A stretch of 15,311 nucleotides of DNA from an uncultured Bacilli bacterium (GCA_948750805.1 CAPZYV010000011.1:1-15311), one strand, 5' to 3'; shown: positions 6,889 through 14,383, numbered from the stretch's first letter. Notes: generated from the letters alone by a model not told the origin. Program-made: numbers and translations.

Positions 6889-6904
6889 ATTACATCACAA
6901 CACA

Positions 6905-6934
6905 ATTATATCATATAAACAGAGGTTATGGCAA
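6905..6934 (-). promoter_or_regulatory. Promoter of mnmA
   Basis: Minus strand: TTGCCA (6934-6929), 18 bases, TATAAT (6910-6905), with a TG extension giving TGATATAAT at 6905-6913. The -35 lies 5 bases past the stop of the upstream gene. Confidence 0.75.
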
Positions 6935-6939
6935 AATAC

Positions 6940-7518
6940 TTATGATATTATAAATGCAAGTTTTAAAAGTATTTTTGAACTTATTAAATAAATTAGTAAA
7001 TCATTTAATAAAATACCAATGATAATAGTTAAAATTGCTTTTAAATTTTTATTTATACTATAACTTAGAGATTTATCATCCTCTTTTAAAATAAATTTTT
7101 TGTAAATATTTATTATTTTTTTAAATAACATAAATAATAAAATAATAAATACACTTTTAGTTAAAATATTATAAATTAAACCATATATAAAACCAGAAAA
7201 ATGAAAAACCTTAATGAATATAAAAATGCTATAATTAATAGATAAAATTTCATATAAAAGATATATAGGGAATATTATTATTCCTACAATTGTAAATGAA
7301 CATGTTAGTAAAACTGATATTATAATAAAATGAATTAAAATATAATTAATATTTTGATTATTTAAATATTCTGTAATGTTACTTACCTGACTTATTATTG
7401 AGCTATTGTCTATTTTATTAAATAATAAAAAACTTATTAAAAAGCTTATAAATATAAATAATAATAAACCTTTCAATAAATTTTTATCCAATTTAAAGCT
7501 TGTCCCTAATCTATTCAT
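6940..7518 (-). CDS. Five-helix integral membrane protein, SpoIIM-like topology
   Basis: A 192-residue very hydrophobic protein. One N-terminal helix (about 14-34) is followed by a hydrophilic stretch of some 25 residues containing a Tyr-Leu-Asn motif, then a block of three helices (about 58-135) containing FIKVFHFSGFIYGL, then a basic and acidic loop and a last helix (about 160-185). This order, the length and the Gly-rich third or fourth helix resemble stage II sporulation protein M, but residue-level similarity by eye is weak, so function is left open. Start ATG 7518 was chosen because GGTGAT lies just upstream and a TATAAT (7539-7534) would start transcription inside the longer frame; the longer form from 7551 would add 11 residues without an SD. 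It is divergent from the small gene at 7601. Confidence 0.7.
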   Translation of the reverse strand: MNRLGTSFKLDKNLLKGLLLFIFISFLISFLLFNKIDNSSIISQVSNITEYLNNQNINYILIHFIIISVLLTCSFTIVGIIIFPIYLLYEILSINYSIFIFIKVFHFSGFIYGLIYNILTKSVFIILLFMLFKKIINIYKKFILKEDDKSLSYSINKNLKAILTIIIGILLNDLLIYLISSKILLKLAFIIS

Positions 7519-7533
7519 TATAATCACCATTAA

Positions 7534-7539
7534 ATTATA
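7534..7539 (-). promoter_or_regulatory. Candidate -10 for the membrane-protein gene
   Basis: TATAAT on the minus strand, 15 bases before ATG 7518. No good -35 is visible. It predicts a leader under ten bases that begins at or near GGTGAT. Confidence 0.4.
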
Positions 7540-7568
7540 TTGAAAATTCATTAAAAATATGATAAATT
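7540..7568 (+). promoter_or_regulatory. Candidate promoter for the small membrane-protein gene
   Basis: TTGAAA (7540-7545), 17 bases, TAAATT (7563-7568), with TG at 7560-7561. A TATAAT at 7568-7573 is an alternative -10 but has no matching -35. Confidence 0.4.
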
Positions 7569-7600
7569 ATAATAGTAAATTAAAAGTGATGGTGATTATA

Positions 7601-7699
7601 ATGAATAAGAAAACAAAAAAGATTTTTGCTTGGGCGATGTTAATTATCATGGTTGCTAGTGTAATTGCATCAATTTTAGCATATACTTTATCTGCCTAA
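7601..7699 (+). CDS. 32-aa single-pass membrane protein (Prli42/DUF4044-like)
   Basis: A short gene with ATG 7601, TAA 7697-7699 and a GGTGAT site 5 bases upstream. The product starts MNKKTKKIF, a strongly basic cytoplasmic end, then has one hydrophobic helix reading WAMLIIMVASVIASILAY and a tiny tail. The layout and the W-x-MLI-x-MVAS pattern resemble small Bacillota membrane proteins of the Prli42 (stressosome anchor in Listeria) and DUF4044 groups. The family match is from memory and the protein is too short for certainty. It is the only + strand gene to the right of the dif-like site, has candidate promoter and SD elements, and is followed by a strong terminator. All of this supports a real gene rather than a chance frame. 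Confidence 0.72.
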   Translation: MNKKTKKIFAWAMLIIMVASVIASILAYTLSA

Positions 7700-7700
7700 T

Positions 7701-7790
7701 GCAGGTAGTTCTGAACTAAGAAAAATAAGTTACTAATTTGATTTTATAAGTTTTTGGAGTGTAGGTTCGTTCAGAACTACGCTTTTTATT
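7701..7790 (+). terminator. Structured 3' region and terminator of the small gene
   Basis: GTAGTTCTGAAC (7705-7716) is perfectly complementary to GTTCAGAACTAC (7769-7780), just before a T-rich run (7783-7792). The same right arm can instead form a compact hairpin with 7758-7768 (about ten pairs, one bulged G, loop GTTCA). Only one structure can form at a time; both end at the T-run. Confidence 0.75.
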
Positions 7791-7817
7791 TTATAATTAT
7801 TATATTTAAATAGCAAG

Positions 7818-7851
7818 AAAAACCGTTCGACATAATTCGACACGGCTTTTT
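7818..7851 (-). terminator. Terminator of the murF-ddl operon
   Basis: On the minus strand, CCGT-g-TCGA, loop ATTATG, TCGA-ACGG, then TTTTTCTT. It has A/T flanks on both sides, so it also works toward the + strand. It overlaps the ddl stop codon. Confidence 0.8.
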
Positions 7852-8890
7852 AATCGCGTTTTTTTGCTTCATTTATTAAGATATCTAAGAGTTCTTGATA
7901 TGATATACCACTCGCTTCAAAAAGCTTTGGATACATACTAATTTCGGTAAATCCTGGAATAGTATTAATTTCATTTAAAATAATTTCATTATTATTACTT
8001 ACAAAGAAGTCACATCTGCTATATCCATGACAATTAAGGACTTTAAATACTTTAATGGCTAATAAACGTATTTCATTTTCAATTGTAGATGAGATATTAG
8101 CTGGTATTAAAGTTATACTTTCATTGTTATTATATTTAGCATCAAAACTATAAAATTCATCAGCAGCGACAACTTCACCTACTCGGGATGCAATAACATC
8201 TCCGTCTTTTTCTAAAATGCCACATTCTACTTCCTTACCTAAAACCCCTTCTTCAACTAAAACTCTTGTATCAGTATCAAGTGCTAACATAATTGCTTTT
8301 CTTAATTCGCTTTTTTCTAAAACTTTCGTTATTCCAATAGAAGAACCACTATTAGCAGGTTTTACAAATAAAGGATATTTTAAATTATGATTAATTTCCA
8401 ATTCAATGTCTTCTAAAGTTAAACTTAAATCTTTATAAATATACTCATTATTATACTTCGTAAAATATAAATATTTAGATGTTTTAATATTATTTCTTTC
8501 TAAAGTATCTTTTGTAAATATTTTATCCATTGTAATTATACTGGCACTTGGTTTATTAGCAATATATTTAACTTTTAAGAAATCCAAAATACTGCTTAAG
8601 ATACCATCTTCGCCATTTTTACCATGAATCATTATAAATACTAAATCAAATTCTTTAATATATTTAAAAAAGTTATCTATTTTTTCAATATTTTGAGGTA
8701 ATGTTCCTATTTTTAAAACCTCTATTTTATTTACATCATCTAACCATTTATAAAAATTATTATTTTTATCCATATATATTGGTGTTATGTTATATTTATC
8801 TTTATTGAGATTTTTTATAATTGAGGAAGCGGATACTATAGACACTTCATGTTCATTTGATGAACCACCAAAAATAATTGCTAATTTCAT
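7850..8890 (-). CDS. ddl: D-alanine--D-alanine ligase
   Basis: A 346-residue ATP-grasp ligase that joins two D-Ala in the cytoplasm for the peptidoglycan stem. Landmarks are GGSSNEHEVS (8-17) with Glu15, HGKNGEDG (89-96), the ATP-binding strand PLFVKPANSGSSIGI (173-187), the omega-loop AKY (Tyr253) and NEINTIPGF (306-314) with the Mg2+ ligands. Glu15, the Ser of GSS and the AKY tyrosine are the trio linked to D-Ala rather than D-Lac as acceptor, so a vancomycin-sensitive D-Ala-D-Ala product is predicted. The usual IQG after EDG is replaced by LSS. The gene starts 2 bases after murF, and its SD (AAAGGAG) lies inside the last murF codons, so the pair is coupled. Confidence 0.96.
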   Translation of the reverse strand: MKLAIIFGGSSNEHEVSIVSASSIIKNLNKDKYNITPIYMDKNNNFYKWLDDVNKIEVLKIGTLPQNIEKIDNFFKYIKEFDLVFIMIHGKNGEDGILSSILDFLKVKYIANKPSASIITMDKIFTKDTLERNNIKTSKYLYFTKYNNEYIYKDLSLTLEDIELEINHNLKYPLFVKPANSGSSIGITKVLEKSELRKAIMLALDTDTRVLVEEGVLGKEVECGILEKDGDVIASRVGEVVAADEFYSFDAKYNNNESITLIPANISSTIENEIRLLAIKVFKVLNCHGYSRCDFFVSNNNEIILNEINTIPGFTEISMYPKLFEASGISYQELLDILINEAKKRD

Positions 8891-8892
8891 TT

Positions 8893-10248
8893 TTATTGCT
8901 CCTTTATGCCTTCGACTATTTCTATAAAATGCATACTATTACTAGCTTTAATTAAAATAGTATCATGAGGCTCTTTAATATTATTTATGAAATCTATTAC
9001 TTCTTTATTACTTTTAAAATGATACGAACTAGATTTATTAAACCCATTTAAAACTGCTATATCATTAATAAACTTAGCATTAATACCCACTGTTACTAAA
9101 ACATCTATATTATTTTTAGGGATTAATTTACCAATTTTAGAATGTATATCTTTACTAAATTCTCCTAATTCTAAGATATCGCCTAAAATAGCAATTTTTC
9201 GCTTCTTAAAGCTTTTTAAAACTTCTAAAGCATAATATACTGAATCATAGCTAGCATTATAAGTATCATTAATTATAGTAATATCTCTATCATTTATTAA
9301 TTCCATTCGGCCTTTTTCTAAAGAAATATTTTTTAAACTTTTAATGATATCTTCATGTTTAATTTTATATAAATCTCCTATAGCAAAAGCTATTAAAGAA
9401 TTATATATAAAATGTTTACCAATAACATTTATAGCTATTTCTTCATCCATAATTTTAAAAGTACTACCATTTTTATCATAACTAATATTAGTTGCCCAAT
9501 AATCACTTTTATTATCAATACCAATAGTGATAATATTAGCTTCATTTTTATTAGACCAATCATGTAGTAAATCATTATCTTTATTAATGATTAAAGGTCC
9601 CCTTAAACCTTCTCTAATTTCTAATTTCGCTTTTAAAATATTTTCTCTACTACCTAAATTACCAATATGGGCTGTACCAATATTAGTTATTACAGCAACA
9701 TCTGGTTTAGCAATATTTGTAAGTTCACTTATTTCACCTAAATGATTCATTCCCATTTCTAAAACAGCTATTTCTTCATCAGTTATAGTAAGTAAAGTTA
9801 TAGCAAGACCTATATTAGTATTTAAATTCCGTTCTGTTTTTAAAACTTTATATTTACTTGCTAAAACACTCGCAATAATATTTCTCGTACTAGTTTTACC
9901 AACACTTCCTGTAACAGCGATTATTGGAATATTTAAAGATTCTCTTTTTTTCTTAGCAAGAGCAATAATATATTCTAGAGTATCATCTACTAAAATAATA
10001 TTTACATTATTATATTTTTTTAATATTTCATTATCTATATCAATTTTGCATAATATACAAGTTTTAGCTCCTTTTTTTAAGGCTTCTTCATAAAAAATAC
10101 TTCCATTTACTTTTTCCCCATTAAGTCCTAGAAATGTATCTCCTTCTTTAATGGTTCTAGTATCGTAAGATAAATTTTTTAATTCGGCATTTATATTTCC
10201 TTTAATTAATTTAGCATTATTTATTCCAATTGTATCTTTTATTTGCAT
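8893..10248 (-). CDS. murF: UDP-MurNAc-tripeptide--D-Ala-D-Ala ligase MurF
   Basis: A 451-residue Mur ligase that adds D-Ala-D-Ala (the product of the next gene) to UDP-MurNAc-tripeptide, the last cytoplasmic step of the precursor. The N-terminal domain (1-105) has the MurE/F pattern SYDTR (27-31) and DTFLGLNGEK (37-46). The P-loop TGSVGKTS is at 113-120. It is followed by ERNLNTNIG (139-147), the EMGMNHLGEI block (164-173), NIGTAHIGNLGS and the lysine-bearing helix SRENILKAKLEI (200-211), where the carbamylated Lys sits. The C-terminal domain contains NDTYNAS and ILGDILELG. The length is usual. An SD GGAGGG lies 6 bases before the ATG, and an extended -10 promoter (10269-10277) precedes the two-gene murF-ddl operon. 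Confidence 0.95.
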   Translation of the reverse strand: MQIKDTIGINNAKLIKGNINAELKNLSYDTRTIKEGDTFLGLNGEKVNGSIFYEEALKKGAKTCILCKIDIDNEILKKYNNVNIILVDDTLEYIIALAKKKRESLNIPIIAVTGSVGKTSTRNIIASVLASKYKVLKTERNLNTNIGLAITLLTITDEEIAVLEMGMNHLGEISELTNIAKPDVAVITNIGTAHIGNLGSRENILKAKLEIREGLRGPLIINKDNDLLHDWSNKNEANIITIGIDNKSDYWATNISYDKNGSTFKIMDEEIAINVIGKHFIYNSLIAFAIGDLYKIKHEDIIKSLKNISLEKGRMELINDRDITIINDTYNASYDSVYYALEVLKSFKKRKIAILGDILELGEFSKDIHSKIGKLIPKNNIDVLVTVGINAKFINDIAVLNGFNKSSSYHFKSNKEVIDFINNIKEPHDTILIKASNSMHFIEIVEGIKEQ

Positions 10249-10268
10249 AAGCTACCCTCCATTAATAA

Positions 10269-10277
10269 ATTATATCA
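10269..10277 (-). promoter_or_regulatory. Extended -10 promoter of murF-ddl
   Basis: TGATATAAT on the minus strand, about 20 bases before ATG 10248, with no convincing -35. It is identical to the 9-mer before the HD operon and mnmA. Confidence 0.65.
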
Positions 10278-10330
10278 CTAAATTATCGTTTTTAAGATTT
10301 ATTTCTTGATTTTTGTCATTACATTAACGC

Positions 10331-10352
10331 AAAAAGAGCCTTTTATGGCTCT
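10331..10352 (-). terminator. Terminator of lon
   Basis: Minus strand: AGAGCC, a 6-base loop, GGCTCT and a T-run. The loop contains the lon stop codon. Confidence 0.85.
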
Positions 10353-12655
10353 AAAAATAATTCTTGATAAATTTCTGTATAATTTTTAACTGTTTTTATA
10401 ACTATACTTTCTTTAATTTCTTCAGGTATTTCTTCTAAATCATATTCATTATCAAAAGGTATATAAACCGTTTTTATATTATTATTATAAGCTCCAATTA
10501 TTTTTTCTTTAATTCCTCCAACTTTTAGGATATCTCCATTTAAAGATATTTCTCCTGTAAAAGCTATTAAATTACTTATTTTTTTATTTAAAATTAGACT
10601 TAAAATACTTGTTGTAATAGCAACACCAGCGCTAGGACCATCTTTTTTTATAGCCCCTTCTAAAAAATGAATATGAATATCTTTTAAATTAAAGAAAAAA
10701 TCTTTCATATTAAACATATCACTATGAGCTTTAATATAACTTAAAGCAACATTAGTAGATTCTTCCATAGTTTTACCTAACATACCTGTTATATTAAAAT
10801 TACCTTTTCCTTCAAAAACACAAGATTCAATTGGCATTACTTTACCACCTGAATTAGTTACTCCTAATCCATTAACTCGCCCAATAAATTCATGTTTTTT
10901 ATTTTCAATTTGGCTATATTTAGGAATGCCTAAATATTCTTTTAATCTTGCTTTACTTATTTTTGTTCGTTCATTAATACGCCCTAAAACTACTAATTTT
11001 CTTATGATGCCTTCTAAAGCACGATATAAATCACGTACACCTGCTTCGCTTGTATAAGATGATATTAAGTAACTAAGCATTTCATCACTAATAGATATAA
11101 TTTTATTATTAATCTTATTTTCTTCTAAAATTTTAGGAATTAAATATTTTTTAGCAATATCTATTTTTTCATATTCAGTATAGCTTGTTAAATTAATAAT
11201 TTCTAAACGGTCTTTTAAAGGGCCTGGAATATTCTCAATATTATTTGCTGTTAGAACAAAGAATATTTTAGACAAATCAAAAGGCTCCTCAATATAATTA
11301 TCAATAAACTCATTATTTTGTTCTTTATCTAAAATGTCTAATAAAGCACTTCCTGGGTCATCCTTATAATTAATTGTCATTTTATCTATTTCATCAATTA
11401 AGAATAATGGGTTTTTGCTTCCACATTTTTTAATACCTTGAATAATACGTCCAGGATTCGAACCCATATAAGTTCTTCTATGTCCCATTAATTCTGAAGA
11501 ATCATTTAATCCACCAACACTTATTTTATAAAATTTACGATTAAGAGCAGAAGCAATATTCCGTGCAATACTTGTTTTTCCTACTCCTGGAGGTCCTACT
11601 AAACAAATAATCGGACTTTTTATATCAGAATTATTATTTTTTAAAGCAACATATTCTAGAATTCGATTTTTAATTTTATCTAAACCATAATGAGAATTAT
11701 CAAGTTTATTTTTAATGTCTTCGAGATTATTATTTTCAAAGCTTTCATAATGCCATGGTAAATTTAATATCCAATCTAAATAGTTTTTAATCATAGCATT
11801 TTCTGGTGAAATATCTGTTGTATAGTCTAGTTTTTTAATTTCATTTAAAACTTTATCATGAGTGCTTTTAGGTAAATGTAACTTTTCTAATTTAGTTAAA
11901 TAATGTTCATTATTATCACTTTTATTTATTCCAAGTTCTTGTTCAATAATTCTAATTTTTTCTTTTAAAATAAATTCTTTTTGATTTTCTTCTAAACTAT
12001 TTTGTAATTCGGTTTCAATTTTATCATCAAGCTTTAAAACTTCTAATTCTACCTTAATATCTTTAAGTAAGTTTTTGGCGCGATATAATGAGTTTATTTC
12101 TTCAATATATTCTAGTTTTTTGGCAAAAGATAGAGGCATAAAAGAACATATAGTATCTGTTAACCTTGCTAGGTCATCAATCGTTTTAATCGTATTAATA
12201 ATACTATTGGATACATGTGAAGAAGTGGAAACATATTCCTTAATAAACTCATTTAATTTTCTAATGGTTGCTTGCTTTTCTACTAAATCTAAATTAGGCA
12301 AGTCAATTTCTGTTATTTTAGCAGTTAATATTTCTTTATTTTCTTTTAAATTACTAAATTCTAAAACTTTAACTCTTTTGATACCCTTAATCGTTACCCT
12401 AACATTACCACTCGGTAGTTCAATTCGGCTTTTAATTTTACAAGCAACACCTACTTCTGGCAAATCATTTACCTCAGGAGTTTCTTCAATTTGGTTGCGT
12501 GGAGTTATAACTAAAATATTTCTATTATAATCTTTTGTAGCAATAGAGGCTATATCTTTACTAAGGGTATTATTAAGTTCAATTTTAACTTCTTGATTAG
12601 GAAATAAAATTAAACCTTTTAGAAGCATTACTGGTAATATAGTTTCTGTTTTCAA
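10343..12655 (-). CDS. lon: ATP-dependent protease Lon (LonA type)
   Basis: A 770-residue cytoplasmic AAA+ serine protease that degrades misfolded and regulatory proteins. The N-terminal substrate domain spans about 4-200, a coiled-coil linker about 200-300, and the AAA+ module about 300-580 with Walker A GPPGVGKTS (354-362), Walker B FLIDEIDK (418-425) and an arginine-finger region near FVLTANN...PGPLKDRLE. The protease domain has Ser675 in KDGPSAGVA and Lys718 (second lysine of GGIKEK), the catalytic dyad. Length matches bacterial LonA (about 770-810). The start is TTG 12655, supported by GGAGGT 8 bases upstream; the next in-frame Met (residue 10) would cut into the first strand. No CIRCE or CtsR box was seen. 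Confidence 0.97.
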   Translation of the reverse strand: MKTETILPVMLLKGLILFPNQEVKIELNNTLSKDIASIATKDYNRNILVITPRNQIEETPEVNDLPEVGVACKIKSRIELPSGNVRVTIKGIKRVKVLEFSNLKENKEILTAKITEIDLPNLDLVEKQATIRKLNEFIKEYVSTSSHVSNSIINTIKTIDDLARLTDTICSFMPLSFAKKLEYIEEINSLYRAKNLLKDIKVELEVLKLDDKIETELQNSLEENQKEFILKEKIRIIEQELGINKSDNNEHYLTKLEKLHLPKSTHDKVLNEIKKLDYTTDISPENAMIKNYLDWILNLPWHYESFENNNLEDIKNKLDNSHYGLDKIKNRILEYVALKNNNSDIKSPIICLVGPPGVGKTSIARNIASALNRKFYKISVGGLNDSSELMGHRRTYMGSNPGRIIQGIKKCGSKNPLFLIDEIDKMTINYKDDPGSALLDILDKEQNNEFIDNYIEEPFDLSKIFFVLTANNIENIPGPLKDRLEIINLTSYTEYEKIDIAKKYLIPKILEENKINNKIISISDEMLSYLISSYTSEAGVRDLYRALEGIIRKLVVLGRINERTKISKARLKEYLGIPKYSQIENKKHEFIGRVNGLGVTNSGGKVMPIESCVFEGKGNFNITGMLGKTMEESTNVALSYIKAHSDMFNMKDFFFNLKDIHIHFLEGAIKKDGPSAGVAITTSILSLILNKKISNLIAFTGEISLNGDILKVGGIKEKIIGAYNNNIKTVYIPFDNEYDLEEIPEEIKESIVIKTVKNYTEIYQELFLEP

Positions 12656-12663
12656 GTTATAAT

Positions 12664-12669
12664 ACCTCC
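12664..12669 (-). promoter_or_regulatory. Shine-Dalgarno site that fixes the lon TTG start
   Basis: GGAGGT on the minus strand, 8 bases before TTG 12655. It is the strongest SD near the gene and has no ATG in reach. Confidence 0.85.
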
Positions 12670-12683
12670 AATCAATTGCTATT

Positions 12684-12712
12684 ATTATAAATAAAGAATA
12701 TCTATTTGTCTA
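12684..12712 (-). promoter_or_regulatory. Promoter of lon
   Basis: Minus strand: TAGACA (12712-12707), 17 bases, TATAAT (12689-12684), about 28 bases before the TTG start. Confidence 0.7.
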
Positions 12713-12751
12713 CCAATTTTCGCAATTTTTTTTGGTAAATTTTAATAATTT

Positions 12752-12786
12752 AAAAAAACAAAAAAACATCAAGATTTTTACTTGAT
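12752..12786 (-). terminator. Terminator of the ATP-grasp gene
   Basis: Minus strand: ATCAAG, 7-base loop, CTTGAT, then a long T-rich run (12766-12752). It lies one base past the stop codon and separates this gene from lon. Confidence 0.8.
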
Positions 12787-12787
12787 A

Positions 12788-13819
12788 TTAATTATTATTT
12801 TTCTTATTTCCGGTCACAAATGCCCTTGTAAATTTAGGCCAAATTCCTATTTTATTATGCGTATGTTCAGGTAACTGATATATATCATGGCCTGGATATT
12901 CATTTCCTTCTACTAAAACAGGACCTGAGACAGAAAAACATATATCCCAGCCTATATAACGCATTTCTGGAATTACTAAAGAAGCTTCTTTAACTAGTTC
13001 TAATGCTTTATCCCAATCAGGAAACTTAAAACCTTTTATTGTTTCATTAGTAGCAGGATGTAATTCATAAAGATTTTTATTTTTATCAATAGCTTTATCT
13101 AAAACAATTCCTTTGAATTCATCAACGGGAGCGACCATTCCACCACTATTAAAATTATCTACATATTTTCCATTTCCAATTCTAAAATAAGCACATATAA
13201 CATGTGGTGTACCTAAATCATCAACTATGGTAACTATCCTAACAGTATTAATAGAACCTGCATAAATTTTATTTACAGCGTCACTTTGAATAATAAGTTC
13301 TTCTAGTTCAAAATTCATATTTTCTTTAGTTAAATACTCATATATTTCATCTAAATTTTGATAATCTTTTATGTTTATTTTTTCAATACCTTTGCCACAA
13401 GTACCAGCAACAGGCTTTGCCATAAAAACTTTATGTTTCTTCATAAATTTTAAAACATCTTCTCGACTCTTTGTATTTACTTCAATAAAATCTCGGTTTA
13501 CATATTTTTTAAATGTTGTATTAAATTCCACTTTATTACGAAAAATATGACCAAAACTTTGATTATTATACTTTAGTATTAAGTCATTGTTACGTCCTCT
13601 AGTTATATAAGTATCACGTTCAGTATCACTTAAATTATACATTTCAAATAAATCATAATCGCTATAACCAGCTCCATATTTAATTGCACACTCACGCATA
13701 TCATTAAAGATACTTAAGCGTCGCTTCCCTGTTTTTTTATGAATATTATTTATTTTCGTAATCATATTTTTATAATCCATGTTGAAGACACGTTTTATTA
13801 AATAGTTTAGGCTTGGCAT
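12788..13819 (-). CDS. Sugar-transfer-associated ATP-grasp family protein
   Basis: A 343-residue ATP-grasp protein resembling the family annotated as sugar-transfer-associated ATP-grasp (PF14397 type), also loosely called alpha-L-glutamate ligase-related. Landmarks are the ATP lysine and glycine-rich strand AKPVAGTCGKGIEKI (134-148), the adenine-contacting ELEELIIQ (171-178), SINTVRIVTI (189-198), FRIGNGKYVDNFNSGG (212-227), RYIGWDICFS (287-296) and the metal-binding VEGNEYPGHD (303-312). Members often sit in capsule or exopolysaccharide clusters and are thought to ligate an amino-acid or carboxylate group to a sugar, but the substrate is unproven. Here it stands alone in its own unit beside lon, not in a polysaccharide cluster. 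The start is the first ATG, behind a weak AAAGAG site. Confidence 0.85.
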   Translation of the reverse strand: MPSLNYLIKRVFNMDYKNMITKINNIHKKTGKRRLSIFNDMRECAIKYGAGYSDYDLFEMYNLSDTERDTYITRGRNNDLILKYNNQSFGHIFRNKVEFNTTFKKYVNRDFIEVNTKSREDVLKFMKKHKVFMAKPVAGTCGKGIEKINIKDYQNLDEIYEYLTKENMNFELEELIIQSDAVNKIYAGSINTVRIVTIVDDLGTPHVICAYFRIGNGKYVDNFNSGGMVAPVDEFKGIVLDKAIDKNKNLYELHPATNETIKGFKFPDWDKALELVKEASLVIPEMRYIGWDICFSVSGPVLVEGNEYPGHDIYQLPEHTHNKIGIWPKFTRAFVTGNKKNNN

Positions 13820-13841
13820 TTTATCAACTCTTTCTATTAAT

Positions 13842-13850
13842 ATTATACCA
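13842..13850 (-). promoter_or_regulatory. Extended -10 promoter of the ATP-grasp gene
   Basis: TGGTATAAT on the minus strand, 22 bases before ATG 13819. The -35 position falls in the T-rich end of the preceding terminator and is not recognisable. Confidence 0.65.
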
Positions 13851-13862
13851 CATATTTAATTA

Positions 13863-13893
13863 AATAAAAACAGGATAAAATTACCCTATTTTA
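13863..13893 (-). terminator. Terminator of the 148-aa gene
   Basis: Minus strand: AGGGTA, loop ATTT, TATCCT (one G-U pair), extended by A/U pairs, then GTTTTTATTT. Confidence 0.75.
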
Positions 13894-13907
13894 AAAATAT
13901 AATTAAT

Positions 13908-14354
13908 TTATTTTCTTTCTCGTGGGGTACCTTCTAATGTTTTTAAATAATCTTTGCCTTTTTCTGATATAGAATATGCGAAACTATTAAAATCAAAACT
14001 AAGATAACCTTCGTGAAAAAGATTAATTATACCAGGAGTTATATTTTGATAAATAGTTCTACTTCCTAAACTAAATTTTCGGAGTATTAGTTCTTTTTGA
14101 TTTAAACTAGTTAGAAACTCTATAACTTGATTAGTAGCAATACCTTCTAATTCCGCTTTTTTGACAAGATATCTTGAACTATTTTTATTATTAAGTTCAG
14201 GTGCGCTATAACCAGCACAAAGTCTTTTTTCATTTAGGATAGTAAATCCAGCATTTTTCATTCTCTCAATAGCAAATTTAATATCGAAATCATCAGCATA
14301 TCCATCTAGCAAAAGTAACATTCCGGCAATAACTTGATTGGATTCAATAAGCAT
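13908..14354 (-). CDS. Small cytoplasmic protein of unknown function, possible winged helix
   Basis: A 148-residue soluble protein that I do not recognise. The N-terminus (1-50) contains a hydrophobic helix (VIAGMLLLLDG) that is too short and too acidic at its edges for a clear membrane span. The second half reads as helices followed by a strand pair and a final helix, FAYSISEKGKDYLKTL (125-140), the typical wing and last helix of winged-helix DNA-binding domains such as PadR or MarR types. A regulatory role is therefore possible but unproven. It has a strong SD (AGGAGG, 4 bases before the ATG) and its own terminator. It lies between tig and the ATP-grasp gene. A TATAAT at 14374-14379 on this strand may be its promoter, without a visible -35. 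Confidence 0.65.
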   Translation of the reverse strand: MLIESNQVIAGMLLLLDGYADDFDIKFAIERMKNAGFTILNEKRLCAGYSAPELNNKNSSRYLVKKAELEGIATNQVIEFLTSLNQKELILRKFSLGSRTIYQNITPGIINLFHEGYLSFDFNSFAYSISEKGKDYLKTLEGTPRERK

Positions 14355-14383
14355 AAATCCTCCTATATAATATATTATAATTC

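Larger units (their letters stand above)
7512..7607. repeat. 19-bp perfect inverted repeat flanking a divergent promoter region
   Basis: TATTCATTATAATCACCAT (7512-7530) is the exact reverse complement of 7589-7607. Each arm carries the SD (GGTGAT), the ATG and the next codons of the gene it serves, so the two divergent genes share one translation-initiation sequence. The 58 bases between the arms hold the promoters. Confidence 0.85.

Noticed and set aside
7701..7790. tRNA or known riboswitch in the structured stretch
   Set aside because: No acceptor or D-arm layout for tRNA, and no conserved core of a riboswitch class that I recognise; the T-run makes a terminator the simplest reading.
9527..9745. 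72-codon + strand frame
   Set aside because: Antisense shadow of murF.
12075..12530. 151-codon + strand frame
   Set aside because: Antisense shadow of the lon N-terminal domain; its hydrophobic look comes from complementing Lys/Glu-rich codons.
12656..12752. CIRCE or CtsR heat-shock operator upstream of lon
   Set aside because: Neither the TTAGCACTC/GAGTGCTAA repeat nor the GGTCAAA heptad repeat is present.
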